This document shows, one piece after another, positions 35,102-43,272 of a DNA stretch of 64,000 bases. The DNA comes from Streptomyces liangshanensis. GTDB taxonomy: Bacteria; Actinomycetota; Actinomycetes; Streptomycetales; Streptomycetaceae. The stretch spans positions 1,178,001 to 1,242,000 of the forward strand of contig NZ_CP050177.1 of assembly GCF_011694815.1 (NCBI RefSeq), given 5' to 3'. Numbering within the stretch: position 1 is the first letter of the stretch; each line of letters begins with the position of its first letter. The translations under genes and the position numbers were made by a program. A model generated the notes under the pieces. That model did not search any database. It was not told where the DNA came from and was given only the letters and a program-made list of their open reading frames with translations.

Positions 35102-36466
35102 CTAGGCGGACTGAAGGTAGTGGTCGAGGACGCGGACGCCGAAGTGGAGCGCCGGGACGGGGACCCGCTCGTCGACGCCGTGGAAGAGCGCCTGGTAGTC
35201 GAAGCCGGGCGGCAGCTTCAGGGGCGAGAAGCCGTAGCCGGTGATGCCGAGGCGGGAGAACTGCTTGGCGTCCGTGCCGCCCGACATGCAGTACGGCACG
35301 ACGTGGCCGGCCGGGTCGAACCGCTCGACGGCCGCCCGCATCCTGGCGAACGCCGTGGAGTCCACGGGGGCCTGGAGGGCGGTCTCCCGGTGGTGGAACT
35401 CCCACTCGACGTCGGGTCCGGTGAGCAGGTCCAGGGTGGCGCTGAACTCCTCCTCGCCGCCGGGCACCATGCGCCCGTCGACCAGCGCGGTGGCCTGTCC
35501 GGGGATCACGTTGACCTTGTAACCGGCCTCCAGGACCGTCGGGTTGGCGCTGTTGCGGAGCGTCGGCTCGACCAGCGCGGCGGCCGGGCCGAGCTTGCCG
35601 AGGAGGTCGTCGGGGTCGAAGCCGGGGGCGTCGACGTCGGTCTCCACGCCGTGGAGCAGGGCCAGTTCGCGCAGGGCGGCCCGGACGGTCGGGGTGAGCC
35701 GCACCGGCCACTCGTGCTCGCCGATCCTGGCGATGGCGGCGGCGAGCCTGCTGACGGCGTTGGCGCGGTTGACCTTGGAGCCGTGGCCCGCCTTGCCGTG
35801 GGCGGTGAGCTTGAGCCATCCCGTGCCGCGTTCGCCGGCGGCGATGGGGTAGAGCGCGAGGCCGGGGCCCGCGTGGAAGGTGAAGGCCCCGGACTCGCCG
35901 ATGGCCTCCGTACAGCCCTCGAAGAGCTCCGGGTGGTGGTCGGCGAGGAAGCCGGAGCCGTCGACGGCGCTGGCCTCCTCGTCGGCGGTGTAGGCGATCA
36001 CGATGTCGCGGCGCGGCCGGACGCCGGACCTGGCCCAGGCGCGGACGACGGAGAGCACCATCGCGTCCATGTTCTTCATGTCGATCGCGCCCCGGCCCCA
36101 GACGACGTCGTCCCTGACCTCCCCGGAGAACGGGTGGACGGTCCAGTCGGCGGGTTCGGCGGGCACCACGTCCAGGTGTCCGTGGACGAGGAGGGCCTCG
36201 GCCGAGGGGTCCGTGCCCTCGATCCTGGCGACGACGTTGGTGCGGCCCGGGGTCCGTTCGAGGAGTGTCGGTTCGAGCCCCGCGTCGGCGAGCCGCTCGG
36301 CGACGTACTCGGCCGCCGGGCGCTCGCGGCAGTCGCCGCTCCCCCGGTTGGTGGTGTCGATGCGGATCAGGTCGGAGGTGAAGGTGACCACCTCGTCCAG
36401 CGCCGCGGCGTCGAGTGCGCCGCTCGTGCCGCTGGGCGTCGTGTCGCTGGGCGTCATGTCAGCCAT
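35102..36466 (-). CDS. M20-family metallopeptidase
   Basis: 454 residues, M20/M25/M40 family, which includes dipeptidases and carboxypeptidases using two zinc ions. Metal and catalytic motifs are VHGHLDVVPA, GRGAIDMKN, YTADEEAS and the C-terminal FHGVDERVPV. The lid domain includes GKAGHGSKV. It is predicted to be cytoplasmic. Its ATG lies inside the end of the M55 gene (8-base overlap), so translation is coupled. Confidence 0.93.
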   Translation of the reverse strand: MADMTPSDTTPSGTSGALDAAALDEVVTFTSDLIRIDTTNRGSGDCRERPAAEYVAERLADAGLEPTLLERTPGRTNVVARIEGTDPSAEALLVHGHLDVVPAEPADWTVHPFSGEVRDDVVWGRGAIDMKNMDAMVLSVVRAWARSGVRPRRDIVIAYTADEEASAVDGSGFLADHHPELFEGCTEAIGESGAFTFHAGPGLALYPIAAGERGTGWLKLTAHGKAGHGSKVNRANAVSRLAAAIARIGEHEWPVRLTPTVRAALRELALLHGVETDVDAPGFDPDDLLGKLGPAAALVEPTLRNSANPTVLEAGYKVNVIPGQATALVDGRMVPGGEEEFSATLDLLTGPDVEWEFHHRETALQAPVDSTAFARMRAAVERFDPAGHVVPYCMSGGTDAKQFSRLGITGYGFSPLKLPPGFDYQALFHGVDERVPVPALHFGVRVLDHYLQSA

Positions 36467-37295
36467 ACTGCTCCTCCACCGCGGCCGAGACGATCGTGGT
36501 GACCGCCTTGAAGGTGCGAATGCCGTCGTACATCGTCCCGCTGGTGTACACGACGCGGCGCTCGCCGGTGGCGGCGACCCCCGGTACGACGGTGGCGGCC
36601 GAGGCGAGATGGGCGGCGTCGAACTCCACCTCGACGGTGAAGGGGCCGGCCGGGGCCGGTTCGTACCGTACGGCCAGTGCGGTGGCCTCCTTCGCGGCGG
36701 CGCGGATGTCGGCGGCGGTACGGGCCGGGGTACGGCACACCGCCGCGTACCGCGAGACGTGGTCCTTCACCGCGACCTTGCGGGCCGCCGGCGCGTAGCC
36801 CTCGGCGTCCGCGCAGGTCAGGTCGTCGCCGGTGACGAGGATCACGGGGACGCCGTGCTCGGCGACGACGGCCGCGTTCAGCACCCCCTCGCTGGCGCGG
36901 GTGCCGTTCAGCCATACGCCGGTGATCGAGTTGGCGAGGTAGGTGTGGGCGAGGACCCCTTCCGTACCCGCGCCGGTGTGGTAGCCGACGAACGCGATGC
37001 CGTCGACGTCGCCGTGCTGCACGCCTTCGACCATGGAGAGTGCCTTGTGACGTCCTGTCAGCAGCCGCACGCGCTCGTCCAGCCGCTCCAGGAGGAGGTT
37101 GCGCATGGTCCAGTGCGCCTCGTTGACGAGGACGTCGTCGGCGCCGCCGTCGAGGAAGCCGAGCACGGCGGCGTTCACGTCGGAGGTGAACAGGGCGCGG
37201 CAGCGCTCCCACTGCGGCGTTCCCGGCAGGACGTCGGCCGGCCAGGTCACGCCGGTCGCGCCCTCCATGTCGGCGCTGATGAGGATCTTTACCAT
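36459..37295 (-). CDS. M55-family D-aminopeptidase (DppA-like)
   Basis: 278 residues. M55 enzymes remove D-amino acids from the N-terminus of short peptides. ISADMEG (D9, E11) begins the dinuclear zinc site. Further ligands are in VNEAHWTMRN, VGYHTGAG and RASEGVLNAAV. Typical DppA-type proteins have NDxH; here it is NEAH. The gene starts 9 bases after the TetR stop and overlaps the M20 gene. Its substrates could be D-Ala peptides from peptidoglycan. Confidence 0.92.
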   Translation of the reverse strand: MVKILISADMEGATGVTWPADVLPGTPQWERCRALFTSDVNAAVLGFLDGGADDVLVNEAHWTMRNLLLERLDERVRLLTGRHKALSMVEGVQHGDVDGIAFVGYHTGAGTEGVLAHTYLANSITGVWLNGTRASEGVLNAAVVAEHGVPVILVTGDDLTCADAEGYAPAARKVAVKDHVSRYAAVCRTPARTAADIRAAAKEATALAVRYEPAPAGPFTVEVEFDAAHLASAATVVPGVAATGERRVVYTSGTMYDGIRTFKAVTTIVSAAVEEQYG

Positions 37296-37304
37296 GCGCC
37301 AGTC

Positions 37305-37946
37305 CTACCCCAGGTCGGCCGTGACGGCGCAGGGGCGTACCCGGTCCAGCACTCCGGCGGCGTCGGGATGCGCCTGGAGGCCGGTCAGCAGCAGCAGCCA
37401 CAGGTCGCGGAGCCGGTCCTCGATGTACTCCCGGCCGTCCAGCGCGTCGGACACGGTGTGCAGGCCGAAGAAGGCGTAGACGACGCCGTGTGCGGCCACG
37501 CCGGGGTCGAGGGCCGGGTTGAGCTCCCCGCCGGCCCTGGCCTGTTCGAGGAGCGTGGTGACGGTGGCGAGCCAGCCGACGAACGGGGCGGGCAGCGGGG
37601 CGTCGATCCCGGCGCGTTCGGCCCAGAGGCGGGCGCCGGCCCGGACGACGACGTCGTCGCGGAACGCCTTCGCCACGTCGAAGCTCAGTCCGACGAGCCG
37701 TTCCAGGGCCGGGCGGTCGGCGGTGAGGTGGTCGCCGACCAGCTCGGGCCAGGTCGCGAAATGCGCCTCCACGACCGCGAGGGCGAGTTTCTCCTTGCTG
37801 ACGTAATGGAAGTAGATGGCCCCGCTGGTACGGCCGGACGCCGCGCTGATGTCGCTGATACTGGTGCCGGCGTATCCCCGCTCGTCGAACAGGCGTGCTG
37901 CCGCTTCCAGAAGAAACCTACGCGTGTTTTTCGCCCTAGCCTGCAC
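37305..37946 (-). CDS. TetR-family regulator of the gamma-butyrolactone receptor type (ArpA/ScbR-like)
   Basis: 213 residues. The helix-turn-helix is FLLEAAARLFDERGYAGTSISDISAASGRTSGAIYFHYVSKEKLALAVVEAH. The ligand domain shows the receptor pattern RLWAERAGIDAPLPAPFVGWLATVTTLLEQARAGGEL and GVVYAFFGLHTVSDALDGR. Such proteins repress targets until a gamma-butyrolactone or related signal binds. The GTG at 37946 follows CGGAG by five bases; upstream GTG 37952 or an ATG near 37979 are alternatives. It is divergent from the AfsA-like gene and 9 bases before the M55 gene, so it should be co-transcribed with four peptidases. Confidence 0.88.
   Translation of the reverse strand: MQARAKNTRRFLLEAAARLFDERGYAGTSISDISAASGRTSGAIYFHYVSKEKLALAVVEAHFATWPELVGDHLTADRPALERLVGLSFDVAKAFRDDVVVRAGARLWAERAGIDAPLPAPFVGWLATVTTLLEQARAGGELNPALDPGVAAHGVVYAFFGLHTVSDALDGREYIEDRLRDLWLLLLTGLQAHPDAAGVLDRVRPCAVTADLG
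37914..37931. promoter_or_regulatory. Candidate receptor-binding palindrome inside TetR 5' end
   Basis: An 18-base AT-flanked near-palindrome centred on ACGCGT, with AAA and TTT at its outer ends, lies in the first codons of the receptor gene. Autoregulatory elements for butyrolactone receptors are AT-rich at the ends in this way, but this is a weak match. ACAT and ATGT flanking 6 bases at 37976-37989 is an alternative. Confidence 0.25.
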
Positions 37947-38057
37947 GTGCACTCCGAGTCCCGATTCCGCTGCTGACATCACGCAATGTAGTGCTTTCCG
38001 CCAATGCCCCGACAAGGCTGGCGTGCAGATCCCGGGAAATTGGGATTGTTTTATTTC

Positions 38058-39047
38058 ATGATGGATTTGTTCGATGAACTCGGCGGTGACACCGGCCCGC
38101 TGAGCTGGTCGCGCACCGTCCCCCGTGAGACGGTCCACCGGGCGTCGGTGGCGGAGGTGCTCCTGACCGACGTACGGCGGGTGGGGGACGGCCGCTTCGA
38201 GGCCGCCGCGTGCTGGCCCCGGTCCCATCCGACCTTCCCCCGGGGCGGCGGCACGGACCTCCACAGCCCCCTGATGATCGTGGAGACCCTGCGGCAGCTC
38301 GGGATCTACCTGCCCCTGCGCCACTACGGCGTCGCGGCGGACGCCCGGCTGCTGATCACCGACCTCTTCTTCCGGCTGGACCCGGCGGCCGAGCCCCGGG
38401 CCGCCTTCGGCGCCACCGAGGTCACCTGCCTGGCCACGGTCGGCGGGGTGCGGCGGGGGCCGGACGGGGCGGTGACGGGACTGCGCCTGGAGGTGGAGTT
38501 CCTGGCCGGCGGGCGGGCGTTCGCCCTGGCCGGCGGGGGTGCGCGCTTCCTCGACGCGGGGCAGTACGCGGCGGTACGGGCGGACCGCGCCGGGGCCGTC
38601 GCACCGGGGGCGGCGGGGGCCGGGCGGCGCCGCCCGGACGCCGGGACGGTGGGGGCGCACGCCCCGCACGACGTCGTGGTCGCGCACGGCGCGGGGGCGG
38701 ACGGGGCGGGGCCGGACGGGGCGGGCACGGGGCCGGACGGGGCCGGCGGGCCGCGTCCGCACGACGTCCTACTGGTGGAGCCCGCCGACCCCCGGCATCC
38801 GTTCTTCTTCGACCACGCGTCCGACCACGTGCCCGGCATGGTCCTGCTGGAGGCGGCGCGGCAGGCGGCCGCGCGGCAGAGCGGCGGAACGTTGCTTCGC
38901 CCTACCGCCGGACGGCTGAAAGCCGCGCGATTCACCGAATTCGATCCGCCCGCGCGCATTCTCTGCGTGCCACACCACTCGACCTGCGTCTTCCGGGTCC
39001 TGCAAGGGGGCGAACAGAAAGCATTCGGCACCCTGCACTACCGGTGA
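38058..39047 (+). CDS. AfsA-like signal (gamma-butyrolactone / furan) synthase
   Basis: 329 residues with two AfsA hotdog domains. Domain one has VHRASVAEVLLTDVRRVGDGRF, SHPTFPRGGGTDLHSPLMIVETLRQ. Domain two has PHDVLLVEPADPRHPFFFDHASDHVPGMVLLEAARQ, a clear AfsA signature. AfsA-type enzymes condense a beta-ketoacyl chain with dihydroxyacetone phosphate, the first step to A-factor-like butyrolactones or methylenomycin furans. The linker between domains is an unusual Gly/Ala/Asp/Pro repeat of about 40 residues. ATG at 38058 or 38061; no strong ribosome site. It is divergent from the receptor gene. Confidence 0.9.
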   Translation: MMDLFDELGGDTGPLSWSRTVPRETVHRASVAEVLLTDVRRVGDGRFEAAACWPRSHPTFPRGGGTDLHSPLMIVETLRQLGIYLPLRHYGVAADARLLITDLFFRLDPAAEPRAAFGATEVTCLATVGGVRRGPDGAVTGLRLEVEFLAGGRAFALAGGGARFLDAGQYAAVRADRAGAVAPGAAGAGRRRPDAGTVGAHAPHDVVVAHGAGADGAGPDGAGTGPDGAGGPRPHDVLLVEPADPRHPFFFDHASDHVPGMVLLEAARQAAARQSGGTLLRPTAGRLKAARFTEFDPPARILCVPHHSTCVFRVLQGGEQKAFGTLHYR

Positions 39048-39073
39048 GCACCCCCGTGACGATCCGTGCCTCC

Positions 39074-39103
39074 TTGACTACGCCGAGTCGCCGTCCTTAG
39101 CGT
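39074..39103 (+). promoter_or_regulatory. Candidate promoter of HAD phosphatase gene
   Basis: TTGACT (39074-39079), 18-base spacer, TAGCGT (39098-39103). Transcription would start near 39110, about 100 bases before the ATG at 39209. This suggests the phosphatase gene has its own promoter as well as possible read-through from the AfsA-like gene. Confidence 0.5.
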
Positions 39104-39208
39104 AGCGATCGTTATGTTTTCGGCGGGCGCCGGATGAACACACTCCGCGCGCCCGCCACTCAAGGCCGCCCACGCAGGCGCCACTCCCCCGAACGGACAA
39201 GAAATCGA

Positions 39209-39916
39209 ATGACGGCTTCTCGCATCCTTTCCTGGACCCCCGCGGCGATTGTCTTCGACTGCGACGGCACCCTGATGGACACCGAACGGCATTGGCAGGA
39301 CGCGCGTGACCTCGTCCTCGACGGGTACGGATTCGCTCCCGCGCCGGGATTCGCGGAACGCGCCAAAGGCCTGCACTACACCGAGTGCGGCACCCTCATG
39401 GCGGTGGAGTCCGGCCGCCCCGACCTGGCCGAGGACATGACGTCCCAGCTGCTCACCGAGTTCCGGACCCTCGTCGCCGAGGAGCCCATGACCATGCCCG
39501 GCGCCCGGGAACTGGTCCACGACGTACGGCGGTTCGCACCGCTCGCCGTCGCCAGCAACTGCCCGGCCGAGGTGGTCGAGTCCTGCCTCGACACGGCGGG
39601 GCTGCTGGAGTGCTTCGACCACATCGTGGTCCCCGACGACACCATCAGGCCCAAGCCGCACCCGGACGTCTACCTCACGGCCGCCCGGCTGTGCGGGGTC
39701 GACCCGGCCGACACCCTGGCCGTCGAGGACTCGCACTGCGGCGTCCAGGCGGCCGTGGGGGCCGGCATGCGGGTCCTGGGCGCGGGCTCCTGGCCGAGCC
39801 CGGAGACCGTGGCCCTGGTGGACCTGTGGGTCCGCGCCCTGGACAACCCCGAGGTCCGCCTGTGGGCCTGCGACCGCGTCCCGAGCCAGACGACCGGGAA
39901 CGTCCCGGCCACGTAG
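39209..39916 (+). CDS. HAD-superfamily phosphatase, likely signal-biosynthesis phosphatase
   Basis: 235 residues. Motif I is FDCDGTLMDT (D17, D19), motif II serine in VASNCPAE, motif III lysine in RPKPHPDVY, motif IV in VEDSHCG: all intact. This is the beta-phosphoglucomutase-like subgroup with a helical cap. AfsA-type pathways give phosphorylated intermediates that need a phosphatase. HAD proteins such as MmfP of the methylenomycin furan pathway sit beside AfsA homologues, so this role is inferred. The start at 39209 gives the normal family N-terminus; ATG at 39134 adds 25 unlikely residues. Confidence 0.85.
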   Translation: MTASRILSWTPAAIVFDCDGTLMDTERHWQDARDLVLDGYGFAPAPGFAERAKGLHYTECGTLMAVESGRPDLAEDMTSQLLTEFRTLVAEEPMTMPGARELVHDVRRFAPLAVASNCPAEVVESCLDTAGLLECFDHIVVPDDTIRPKPHPDVYLTAARLCGVDPADTLAVEDSHCGVQAAVGAGMRVLGAGSWPSPETVALVDLWVRALDNPEVRLWACDRVPSQTTGNVPAT

Positions 39917-40026
39917 CACCCCGTTCCGGGCCAGGTGCGGGACCGCAAGGGAGCCAGCCCCGCACGGCCTGCCGGAACGACCGCGACACCCGTCACCGCC
40001 TGGCCGTCAGCACCGCTGCGTGGCCG

Positions 40027-40389
40027 TCAGCACGGGTCGCCGGGTGGGCACTCACCGTCCAGGTTCAGGAAGATCAGAAGAAGAAGAGCGATCACCGCCA
40101 GGGACACCGCGCCCATGACGGCGAAGCGGCGGGCACCCGGCCGACGCCCGGCGAGGGCCACGACGAGTCCGGCGACAGGAGCGACGAACGCGCCACCGAG
40201 GGCCGTCGCCGACAACGCCCACGTGAGCCCGGTCTCCCACGAGGTCCGGTCCGACGGATCGGTCAGCGAGAACCAGAACGCGGCGGGCGACGCCATCCAC
40301 CACACGGACAGGCCGGTGATCACCCGGTCGACACGGGTCGGGGCGGGAGGCGGCGCGCCGGTGACCGGGGTGGCACTGTCGGAAGACAT
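40027..40389 (-). CDS. Small three-helix membrane protein
   Basis: 120 residues, unrecognised. Three hydrophobic segments: VITGLSVWWMASPAAFWFSL, TWALSATALGGAFVAPVAGLV and FAVMGAVSLAVIALLLLIFL. The N-terminal tail is Pro/Thr-rich. It ends DGECPPGDPC with two cysteines. The ATG at 40389 is six bases from a TACGAT box, so it is probably leaderless. No partner gene is obvious. Confidence 0.7.
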   Translation of the reverse strand: MSSDSATPVTGAPPPAPTRVDRVITGLSVWWMASPAAFWFSLTDPSDRTSWETGLTWALSATALGGAFVAPVAGLVVALAGRRPGARRFAVMGAVSLAVIALLLLIFLNLDGECPPGDPC

Positions 40390-40395
40390 GCGCGA

Positions 40396-40401
40396 ATCGT
40401 A
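40396..40401 (-). promoter_or_regulatory. -10 box of leaderless membrane-protein gene
   Basis: TACGAT on the minus strand (40401-40396), six bases before the ATG at 40389. No ribosome site intervenes. Confidence 0.5.
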
Positions 40402-40478
40402 CCGAGCGCCGCGGCCGGTTCGCGAAGATCATCCGGACCCAAGTGCCGTGAGATCCAGGAGCGTTGGTCCCGACACCC

Positions 40479-41156
40479 CTACCGCGCCACCGCCGTGGGT
40501 TCCGCCAGGTGGGGGGCGAGGGACGTGACGCTCTCCGCGGACGACGAGAACAGCAGGGCGATGCCCACCGCGCCCGGGTCCGGGACGCCCGAGGCCCGTT
40601 CGCCCACGTAGCTGGCGCGGCCCCGGCGGGCGCGCAGGCCCGCGGTGTTCCGTACGCCCTCCCAGGAGGCGAGGGCGGCGCGCGCCAGGGCCACCCGCGG
40701 GTCCCCCTTCCGGTCGCACGACCGCAGGGCGCCGCAGGCCGGTGCCAGCGCGTCGACCAGCGTCTTGTCGCCCGGGGCCGCCTCGCCGACCCGCCGGATC
40801 GCGGACAGGCCGCCGCCCGCCCCGGCCGCGAGCGCGCTCACGGTCAGCTCGGCGCCCGCGTCCGCCGCGGCCACCGCCAACTCGTGGAAGAGCAGCCCGA
40901 ACAGCGGTCCGCTCGTCCCTCCCACCTCGTCGAGGAAGGCCGTGGCGGCGGCGCGCAGGGGGGCCGCCGGGTCCGAGGGGCCGGTGGGCGGGTCGCCGAG
41001 GAAGCGGAGGGTGGCGTCCAGGCCGGCCGTGAGGTTGGTGCCGAAGTCGCCGTCGCCGGCGGCCTGGTCGAGTGCGGTCAGCTCGGTCTCGGTGGCGGAG
41101 ACGGACGCCGCGAAGCGCCGCATCCAGCCGTCGGTGAACATTCCGTCCACGTACAT
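40479..41156 (-). CDS. dhaL: Dihydroxyacetone kinase subunit DhaL
   Basis: 225 residues, the nucleotide-binding subunit of phosphotransferase-dependent dihydroxyacetone kinase. ALDQAAGDGDFGTNL holds the aspartates that bind the Mg-ADP. GGTSGPLFGLLF and GDKTLVDALAPA are further family motifs. It follows the DhaK gene by 62 bases. The phosphoryl donor subunit DhaM is not in this window. Confidence 0.93.
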   Translation of the reverse strand: MYVDGMFTDGWMRRFAASVSATETELTALDQAAGDGDFGTNLTAGLDATLRFLGDPPTGPSDPAAPLRAAATAFLDEVGGTSGPLFGLLFHELAVAAADAGAELTVSALAAGAGGGLSAIRRVGEAAPGDKTLVDALAPACGALRSCDRKGDPRVALARAALASWEGVRNTAGLRARRGRASYVGERASGVPDPGAVGIALLFSSSAESVTSLAPHLAEPTAVAR

Positions 41157-41218
41157 GGCGTCCTGCCTCTCTACGGGCCGGCGGCGCCGCCGGCCGGGTC
41201 GACGGGCGATCCGGCGGC

Positions 41219-42217
41219 TCAGCGGGGCCAGGCGGCGGTACGGGCCGGGGCGTCGAAGAGCTTGACCGTCTCGGCGTCCGAGACCATCAGGGACAGCGAG
41301 AAGCCCCGCATGTCCAGCGCGGTGACCAAGTCGCCCACGAGCACCCGCTCGGTGGTGATGCCGCGCGCGTCGAGCACCCGGGCCGCGTCCTCCAGCACCC
41401 CGTACAGCTCCAGTCGGGTGAGGGAGCCGAGCCCGTTGACGAGGAGGATCACGGAGGCCCCCTTGCCGAGCCCCAGGGAGCGTTCCAGCGCGCCCGCCAT
41501 CTCCCCGACCAGCTCACGGACCGGCCGCCGCGGGACCGTGTGGTCCGCGCGCTCGCCGTGGATCCCGACGCCGTACTCCATTCGGTCGAACGGCAGCTCG
41601 AAGGCGGGCAGGCCCGTGGTGGGCGCGGTGTGCGCCGCGGAGGCCACGGCGAGGCTCCGGCAGCGGGACACCAGGTCCGTCCCGAGGTCCGTCAGGTCGC
41701 GCAGTCCCAGCCCGGTGTCGGCGGCGGCCCCGAGGACCTTCTCGACCAGTACGGTGGCGCCCGTGCCGCGGCGGCCCGCCGCGATCTCCTCGGACTCCGA
41801 CGCGAGGTCGTCGTCGATCAGCACCCGGGAGCAGGCGATGCCCTCGTGGACGAGGCGCTCCGCCGCGATGCCGAAGTTGATGCGGTCGCCGGTGTAGTTC
41901 TTCACCAGATGGAGTACGCCGTCCTCGCGGGCGACCGCCCGGGACGCCGTGAAGACCTGGCGGTTGTGCGGCGAGGCGAAGACCCGGCCGGGACAGGCCG
42001 CGTCGAGCATCCCCAGGCCGACGAATCCCGTGTGCAGGGGCTCGTGCCCCGAGCCGCCGCCGGACACCAGGCCCACCCGCCTGGCGGGTGACGTGTGCAG
42101 CGCCCGGACGAAGCCCTGTTCGACGTCGTGCGCCACCAGGTCGGCGTGGGCCCGCGCGAAGCCGGCCAGCGCGTCGGCGACCAAAGAATCCGAAGTGTTC
42201 CCGAAGTACAAGGCCAT
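41219..42217 (-). CDS. dhaK: Dihydroxyacetone kinase subunit DhaK
   Basis: 332 residues, the substrate-binding subunit. VSGGGSGHEPLHTGFVG, VFASPHN, VKNYTGDRINFG and the covalent substrate histidine in EYGVGIHGERADH are all present. It binds dihydroxyacetone through a hemiaminal to that histidine; DhaL then transfers phosphate. The ATG at 42217 is preceded by GGGGAG. The product, dihydroxyacetone phosphate, is also the substrate of AfsA-type enzymes such as the one at 38058; this link is only suggestive. Confidence 0.94.
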   Translation of the reverse strand: MALYFGNTSDSLVADALAGFARAHADLVAHDVEQGFVRALHTSPARRVGLVSGGGSGHEPLHTGFVGLGMLDAACPGRVFASPHNRQVFTASRAVAREDGVLHLVKNYTGDRINFGIAAERLVHEGIACSRVLIDDDLASESEEIAAGRRGTGATVLVEKVLGAAADTGLGLRDLTDLGTDLVSRCRSLAVASAAHTAPTTGLPAFELPFDRMEYGVGIHGERADHTVPRRPVRELVGEMAGALERSLGLGKGASVILLVNGLGSLTRLELYGVLEDAARVLDARGITTERVLVGDLVTALDMRGFSLSLMVSDAETVKLFDAPARTAAWPR

Positions 42218-42376
42218 GTGGGCTCCCCAGAAATCACCCGCCGCTGGCGGACCACCGGAACGCCATCGTGTGCCACGACACGCCGGGCGGCAACTCACAC
42301 GGGCCCGGCAGCCGAAGCACACTCACCGCGCGTGAGCGCCCCCCGCACGCCCTCCCGACCCCGGTCACGCCGTGTC

Positions 42377-42419
42377 CCCGCCCCCGTTCGCACCACTCGG
42401 GTTGCGAAACGGGGGCGGG
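42377..42419 (-). terminator. GC-rich hairpin downstream of methyltransferase gene
   Basis: 42377-42392 pairs with 42403-42419 (one bulged base) around a 10-base loop. It lies 33 bases beyond the stop of the leftward methyltransferase gene, and also shields the DhaK promoter region. CGCTCACT repeats adjoin it at about 42420-42457. Confidence 0.7.
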
Positions 42420-42452
42420 CCCGCTCACTCCCGCCCGCTCACTGGCGCCCGC

Positions 42453-43166
42453 TCACTCCGGCGCTAGCACGAACCAGCGCGCCGGCAGGTCGATCCTCGT
42501 CCCGTCCGGCAGGTGCTCCGTCTGCGGGAGCGCGGTGTCGCCGGAGTCCAGGATGGTCAGGCCGGCGGCCCGCAGCAGCTCGGGCACCTCCTCGTCGGCG
42601 GCCCCGGCCGGCCTCAGCCCGTGGTCGAAGACCCGCTGGAGCTTCGCGGGCGTGCCCGCCGCCACGGCCTGCTGGAACACCGCCTTGGAGGCGGAGGTCA
42701 GTTCCACGACGAACGCCCGCCCGCGGGCCCCGAGGAGCCGCGCGACCGCCCCGGCGACCGCGGCCCGGTCCTGGGGCTCGCTCTGGTGGATGACGGCGCG
42801 CATGTAGACGTTGGTGTCGCCGAGTCGCTCCCCGAGGGCCGCCACGGCGTCCGCGTCGACCAGGTTGAGCTGTTCGTACGTGGCGGCCTTCGCGGTGTCC
42901 GCGCGCCGCGCGTGCTCGACGGCCGCCAGCGACAGGTCAACCCCGACGGCGCGCGCGAAGAGCGTCGCCAGGTAGCGCGTCTGGGTGCCGCTGCCGCAGC
43001 CGAGGTCGACCACGGGCAGTGACACGTCGGCGTACGGCAGCAGCAGCTCGCTGTGCGGTACGGAGCTGAGGGAGGCGTCGGAGTCCCAGATGGCCTCCCC
43101 CGGGGCGTCGGAGGTCTCCCGCCAGTACCCTTCCCACGCGTCCCGGTAGCGCTGCGACACATCCAT
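42453..43166 (-). CDS. SAM-dependent methyltransferase
   Basis: 237 residues, class I fold. Motif I is PVVDLGCGSGTQTRYLA, followed by AVGVDLSLAAVEHARR. The N-terminal YRDAWEGYWRETSDAPGEAIWDSD resembles methyltransferases of natural-product tailoring type. The acceptor is unknown and no biosynthetic genes adjoin. It is transcribed leftward between the PP2C regulator gene and dhaK. Confidence 0.88.
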   Translation of the reverse strand: MDVSQRYRDAWEGYWRETSDAPGEAIWDSDASLSSVPHSELLLPYADVSLPVVDLGCGSGTQTRYLATLFARAVGVDLSLAAVEHARRADTAKAATYEQLNLVDADAVAALGERLGDTNVYMRAVIHQSEPQDRAAVAGAVARLLGARGRAFVVELTSASKAVFQQAVAAGTPAKLQRVFDHGLRPAGAADEEVPELLRAAGLTILDSGDTALPQTEHLPDGTRIDLPARWFVLAPE

Positions 43167-43272
43167 GTGCGTCTCCCCAAGTCCGGCCGTCAGAAGCAGA
43201 GTTCAGAAGCAGAGTGTGCAGGTCCGGACTACCGGTCCGACCCCGCGCCCGGCAAGGGGTCGGGACCGTCTT

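Noticed and set aside
37305..39916. Edge of a secondary-metabolite cluster marked by the AfsA/receptor pair
   Set aside because: No polyketide, peptide or terpene synthase lies within the window on either side; the neighbours are peptidases and primary-metabolism genes.
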